Positions 63,061 through 64,000 of a DNA stretch of 64,000 nucleotides are shown one piece after another. How positions within the stretch are numbered: the first letter of the stretch is position 1; every line of letters begins with the position of its first letter. The stretch is from Emydura subglobosa (lineage: Eukaryota; Chordata; Testudines; Chelidae). The DNA is taken from the NCBI GenBank assembly GCA_007922225.1, contig ML680055.1, positions 2,397,898 through 2,461,897 on the forward strand, in the 5' to 3' direction. Below the pieces are notes generated by a model. The model was not told the DNA's origin. It saw only the letters and a list, made by a program, of their open reading frames with translations, and made no database searches. The position numbers were made by a program, and so were the translations under genes.

Positions 63061-64000
63061 CCCTCTCTGCTGGCCACTGGCATGGTCATTTCCTGAACTG
63101 CGTCATACTAGCGCTCGGAGTGGGCAAGAACATGGGTAGACCCTCCACAGTAGAAACCCAGCCTGTGTTGGCAATCACGCTCCGCTTCCTCAGGAGCCAC
63201 ATGGTCGGGGATGGGGTCCAGGTTGGCGACAGGTACCAAGGGTTACCGGTCAGGCAGTAACACGGACCCTTTCTTTCCTCACGTCGCTCGCTGAGCCTGT
63301 TGTTGATGCATATGACAAAGCTGATGAAGCCATCTCGGTCAGTCGGGGCCCCCCCACACCAGCTAGCTTCTTTTTACACAGCCCCCACAAAAACCGGTGG
63401 AGCTGGGCTGCTTCATTCCACTCAGCGTCGGAGACAAGTGACCAAAAGCAGGCGGCGTAGGAGGAGGCCGGTCCCTGCCCCTGCTGGAGTTGGCACAGGG
63501 CTGCCTCTGCTGCGCAGACCTGGTGGGGATCAGCAAATATGGTAGAAAACGCCTGGAGGAAGGCATCCCCATGTAAAAGCATCAGGCTTGATCGTTCTAG
63601 TAGGGGCGAGGCCCAGTCCAACGCATCTCCATCAGTCCTGCTTTTGCATGGTCAGTGGGGTAGGACGGGGCTGAGTAGAAACAGCAGGTTCCATTGATTA
63701 CCAACCCTCCTGAATGTTTGGCGGTCCCCATTGAGACGTCTGGGAGGGGGGCTGGGGAACTGGACCTGGGTGTGCGGCCACAGTGCGTGCCCATAAGGCA
63801 GCGTGCTCGTCCTGCAGCTGGGCCGCCCGCTCCCGCAGCCTCTTGTTCTCGGTGGCGTGCTGTGCCAGCTGGGCCCGCTGGGCCGCGTTTGCAGCACGCA
63901 GCTGGGTGGAGCTTGGCTCTCTGTCGTGAGCTGCGGTAGCTGGGCTCCAAGTGCGGGGATCTCCCCCTGGGAGAGGTCGGCCCCTTCGGGCATCTCCAGT
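63061..64000 (-). pseudogene. Gypsy gag remnant (5' part beyond window)
   Basis: The capsid-like stretch FADPHQVCAAEAALCQLQQG and EWNEAAQLHRFLWGL resembles gag of sushi-ichi elements. A degenerate zinc knuckle (FYCGGSTH, first and last Cys lost) follows at about 63,120-63,180. Frameshifted near 63,600. Confidence 0.8.

Larger units (their letters stand above)
59500..64000 (-). mobile_element. Ty3/gypsy (sushi-like) LTR retrotransposon, decayed, antisense to ITGA2B
   Basis: On the minus strand, reading from the right edge leftward, there are remnants of gag, protease, reverse transcriptase, RNase H, integrase and a chromodomain, in the order of chromodomain-bearing Ty3/gypsy elements. Frameshifts and stops break every domain. 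The 5' end lies beyond the window. A candidate 3' LTR region is at about 59,270-59,650. It sits in the intron after the ITGA2B transmembrane exon. The gag resembles the sushi-ichi group, from which the mammalian PEG10/RTL genes arose. Confidence 0.92.

Noticed and set aside
59500..64000. Domesticated retrotransposon gene (PEG10/RTL-like)
   Set aside because: Every domain carries stops or frameshifts and no long frame is preserved, so it is a dead copy rather than a co-opted gene.

Overview
This window is from a sauropsid vertebrate nuclear genome, most likely a turtle. The evidence is spliced vertebrate genes with canonical GT-AG introns, CR1 LINE fragments of the kinds common in turtle and bird genomes, a sushi-like Ty3/gypsy LTR element, a Penelope-like tail and MIR-type SINE relics. 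The species call is an inference from memory of repeat families. No bacterial, plasmid or CRISPR content is present.

Bases 1 to about 31,160 are AT-rich and hold the 3' part of GPATCH8 on the plus strand. The exons are 6942-7009 (end of the G-patch), 7478-7564, 13053-13195 (C2H2 zinc finger), 24126-24256, and a large terminal exon whose coding part is 24749-28604, followed by a roughly 2.5 kb 3'UTR. The zinc-finger exon is 143 nt instead of the expected multiple of three, and as given it runs into a stop. The first exons lie upstream of the window. The introns carry old transposon debris: a TIR element, hairpin elements, CR1 tails, a Penelope-like inverted tail and a duplicated 115 bp segment.

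At about 34 kb the base composition switches sharply to GC-rich. Bases 31,160-38,795 are intergenic, with no gene I can support. They end in a compact TATA-less promoter with two TGATAAG GATA sites and nearby Ets cores.

Bases 38,796-59,259 contain 29 in-frame exons (3,069 nt, 1,023 codons) of ITGA2B, the platelet/thrombocyte integrin alpha-IIb. They run from signal peptide through beta-propeller, legs, furin site and transmembrane helix. The GPATCH8-ITGA2B order and orientation match the human locus on chromosome 17. The last exon, which should encode the GFFKR cytoplasmic tail, is not found before the window ends.

Bases about 59,500-64,000, in the intron after the transmembrane exon, hold a decayed antisense sushi-like Ty3/gypsy retrotransposon (gag, protease, RT, RNase H, integrase, chromodomain remnant). 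It continues past the right edge.

No operon-like or novel multi-gene system is visible. The most useful leads are the GPATCH8 frameshift, the missing ITGA2B tail exon with the gypsy insertion, an alpha-V-like ligand-pocket residue in alpha-IIb, and a possible decayed hammerhead-like motif in the Penelope-like tail.
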